Shown in pieces: positions 5,324 through 6,620 of a stretch of 6,620 nt of DNA (the first letter of the stretch is position 1; the number at the start of each line of letters is the position of its first letter). The notes beneath the pieces were generated by a model, which saw nothing but the letters and a program-made list of their open reading frames with translations, did not search any database and was not told the origin of the DNA. The position numbers were made by a program, and so were the translations under genes. The stretch comes from JAWXVE01 sp044425555 (GTDB taxonomy: Bacteria > Bacillota > Clostridia > Lachnospirales > Lachnospiraceae): NCBI GenBank assembly GCA_044425555.1, contig JAWXVF010000139.1, positions 1-6,620 on the forward strand, written 5' to 3'.

Positions 5324-5355
5324 AGTATACTAACACAGTTATGGCATCTTGTCAA
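5324..5355 (-). promoter_or_regulatory. Promoter of the antisense RNA
   Basis: The minus strand has a consensus TTGACA (5355-5350). A -10 is possible at TAGTAT (5332-5327, spacing 17) or at the better-looking but over-spaced TATACT (5329-5324, spacing 20). TATACT lies 10 bases before block A, as it lies 6 bases before block A in the toxin promoter. Another TTGACA occurs at 5382-5377 with no suitable -10. Confidence 0.55.
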
Positions 5356-5472
5356 ATTTCACTTACTCATCGTATGTGTCAAGTAATCGTTGGCACTTTT
5401 CTCATTCATTTTTTCTTATCTGATATTTATGATTTTTTCCTACTACAAATAAATCCTATTAGGTATGCTTAT

Positions 5473-6620
5473 TTAATATCCAAATGCTCTTTTAAATGCT
5501 TTTCTTGATGCTGTTTGCATTGCATCAAACAATGGTATATGATGGGTTGCTATATCAATATACGAATTTCCTTTTCCATCCTTTTTAGGCGTTTTCGCTG
5601 CACTTAATGTTTCGATTACTTCTTTCATTTGCATAGTAAATACCAAGCCGTCAGTGTATCGTTCTATTGTGTTGATTAAATCCTTGTTCTCCTTGCGATA
5701 AAGTGCTTTTGCTAGATTGTTTGCTCCCTTTACAGACCAACGCATTCTTCGATGTTTCATTCGTAGCGTTATCATCGTACAATTTTGTGCTTCCTGAATT
5801 CCCATCCCTTTGTATATTATACCTTCTTTGGGTTCTGGTATGATAATTCCTCGTTTATTGTAGGCTAATAGCCCTTCTTTATTATTGCTTAAATATCGGT
5901 ATAATTCCATTGCCTTTTTACTTGATTTATCTGTTTCATCTGGACTTTCTACACTGGTTGCATAGATTTTGATATATGCTAACAATTCCTCTATTTTTTC
6001 TGCTTCAAATAAACTCCGTATTTCCTTCTGTGCTTCTTTGTTACTGATTTTTCTTAGTATCTCCTGATAAATATGGTATCGATCTAGTTGAAATATGGTA
6101 TCTGGGTCGTATGGTTCATGGATCCAACTTCCTCCATCTCCATTTAAGATTCGCTGTCCGATTTCATCTACATTGTATTTCTTTCTGATACACGCTTCTC
6201 TTTTTTCATGAAATTCAGTACTTTTTTCCATTCCAGCCATCATTATTTTTCCTACTAGTGTACTTCTTTTTTCTTTTTCTTTTTCAGCATCCCAACCCTC
6301 ATATATGGTACATACTTTCATTTCCTGCTTTTTCATCTTTTTATGATGTTCGTCTTGAATATGCAACCAAACTCCGTCCATTTCTTCAAATAGCACTGGA
6401 ATAATTTCTTTTCCTTCTGTTTGCTCTTCATTCATTTGTTTTACTGCATGTAATTCTTCTTCCTCAATCCTCTCTCCAAGACGTTGCATCATGTTCCACA
6501 CACCACCTGCACTAATGCTTTGTCCACAGGTGCTACTAATTTGCTCCGCTGTTACTCGATAAGGTGATTCTGTAACGGTTAGTGCTATCTTTTCGGCTAG
6601 ATTCGTAGAGATTAAACCAA
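5473..6620 (-). CDS. ISLre2-family (UPF0236) transposase, 5' end outside the window
   Basis: The frame is open from the right edge to TAA at 5475-5473, giving 381 visible residues of a family usually about 450-480 long. An internal GTG at 6501 can be taken for a start, but 39 in-frame codons upstream (LISTNLAEKIALTVTESPYR, then TAEQIS) match the family's N-terminal helical part, so the true start lies beyond 6620. Visible motifs in order are EEMDGVWLH (first catalytic Asp, visible residue about 81), NGDGGSWIH (second Asp, about 161), and GIQEAQN followed by MKHRRMRWSVKGANNLAKAL (probable catalytic Glu about 276 and the conserved C-terminal block). These fit the DDE nuclease that cuts and joins element ends. 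There is no frameshift or stop in the visible part, so it may be active. Confidence 0.88.
   Translation of the reverse strand, partial: GLISTNLAEKIALTVTESPYRVTAEQISSTCGQSISAGGVWNMMQRLGERIEEEELHAVKQMNEEQTEGKEIIPVLFEEMDGVWLHIQDEHHKKMKKQEMKVCTIYEGWDAEKEKEKRSTLVGKIMMAGMEKSTEFHEKREACIRKKYNVDEIGQRILNGDGGSWIHEPYDPDTIFQLDRYHIYQEILRKISNKEAQKEIRSLFEAEKIEELLAYIKIYATSVESPDETDKSSKKAMELYRYLSNNKEGLLAYNKRGIIIPEPKEGIIYKGMGIQEAQNCTMITLRMKHRRMRWSVKGANNLAKALYRKENKDLINTIERYTDGLVFTMQMKEVIETLSAAKTPKKDGKGNSYIDIATHHIPLFDAMQTASRKAFKRAFGY
5473..6620 (-). mobile_element. ISLre2-like insertion sequence, 3' side
   Basis: The transposase marks an insertion sequence whose 5' side is outside the window. I could not place its terminal inverted repeat or target duplication, because only one end could be in view. 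The boundary should lie somewhere in 5314-5472. The stretch 5356-5472 otherwise holds only T-rich DNA and a short broken peptide frame. Confidence 0.6.

Noticed and set aside
6376..6501. GTG at 6501 as the transposase start
   Set aside because: In-frame codons upstream to the window edge match the family and no ribosome site precedes this GTG.

Overview
The window is AT-rich DNA with strong AGGAGG-type ribosome sites, two Gram-positive-style lipoproteins, a BspA-type leucine-rich-repeat surface protein and an ISLre2-family transposase. Together these suggest a low-GC Firmicute, probably a Clostridia/Lachnospiraceae-type bacterium; that taxonomic placement is inference. It is an accessory, scarred region in which intact genes alternate with broken gene pieces.

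Region 1-1300 (minus strand). A TetR-family repressor (337-975) sits upstream of a drug-efflux-type MFS gene (1-221) that has lost most of its interior by a frame-breaking deletion. A 17-base operator-like motif occurs in the tetR promoter and again in front of the MFS remnant, so the regulatory circuit is still readable although its target is dead. Behind tetR lies a fragment of an aspartate/glutamate racemase (1059-1298).

Region 1298-2315. A frameshifted, headless plus-strand coding remnant (1298-1556) is followed 34 bases later by a small intact acidic protein (1591-1917). The layout resembles a toxin C-terminus plus immunity gene, but neither is recognised. A small membrane protein (1868-2173, minus) runs tail-to-tail into it with a 50-base overlap and is probably truncated.

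Region 2316-4870 (minus strand). Two lipoprotein genes form a probable operon: a 686-residue lipoprotein ending in about nine 23-residue BspA-like repeats, then a 113-residue lipoprotein. The leader of the large gene carries a perfect 26-bp tandem duplication that includes its -10 box and ribosome-site hairpin. The same gene also has an in-frame 18-bp tandem repeat.

Region 5000-5355. This is the most interesting part: a compact locus that looks like a type I toxin-antitoxin system. A strong promoter drives a leader in which the Shine-Dalgarno sequence is complementary to an upstream CCCTCT, followed by a 30-codon hydrophobic peptide gene and a bidirectional terminator. A promoter on the opposite strand would produce a convergent RNA of about 125 nt that overlaps the toxin 3' end. 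Both RNAs begin with the same two sequence blocks, which lie as nested inverted repeats around the locus.

Region 5473-6620 (minus strand). An ISLre2-family transposase, cut at its 5' end by the window edge, probably explains some of the local rearrangement.
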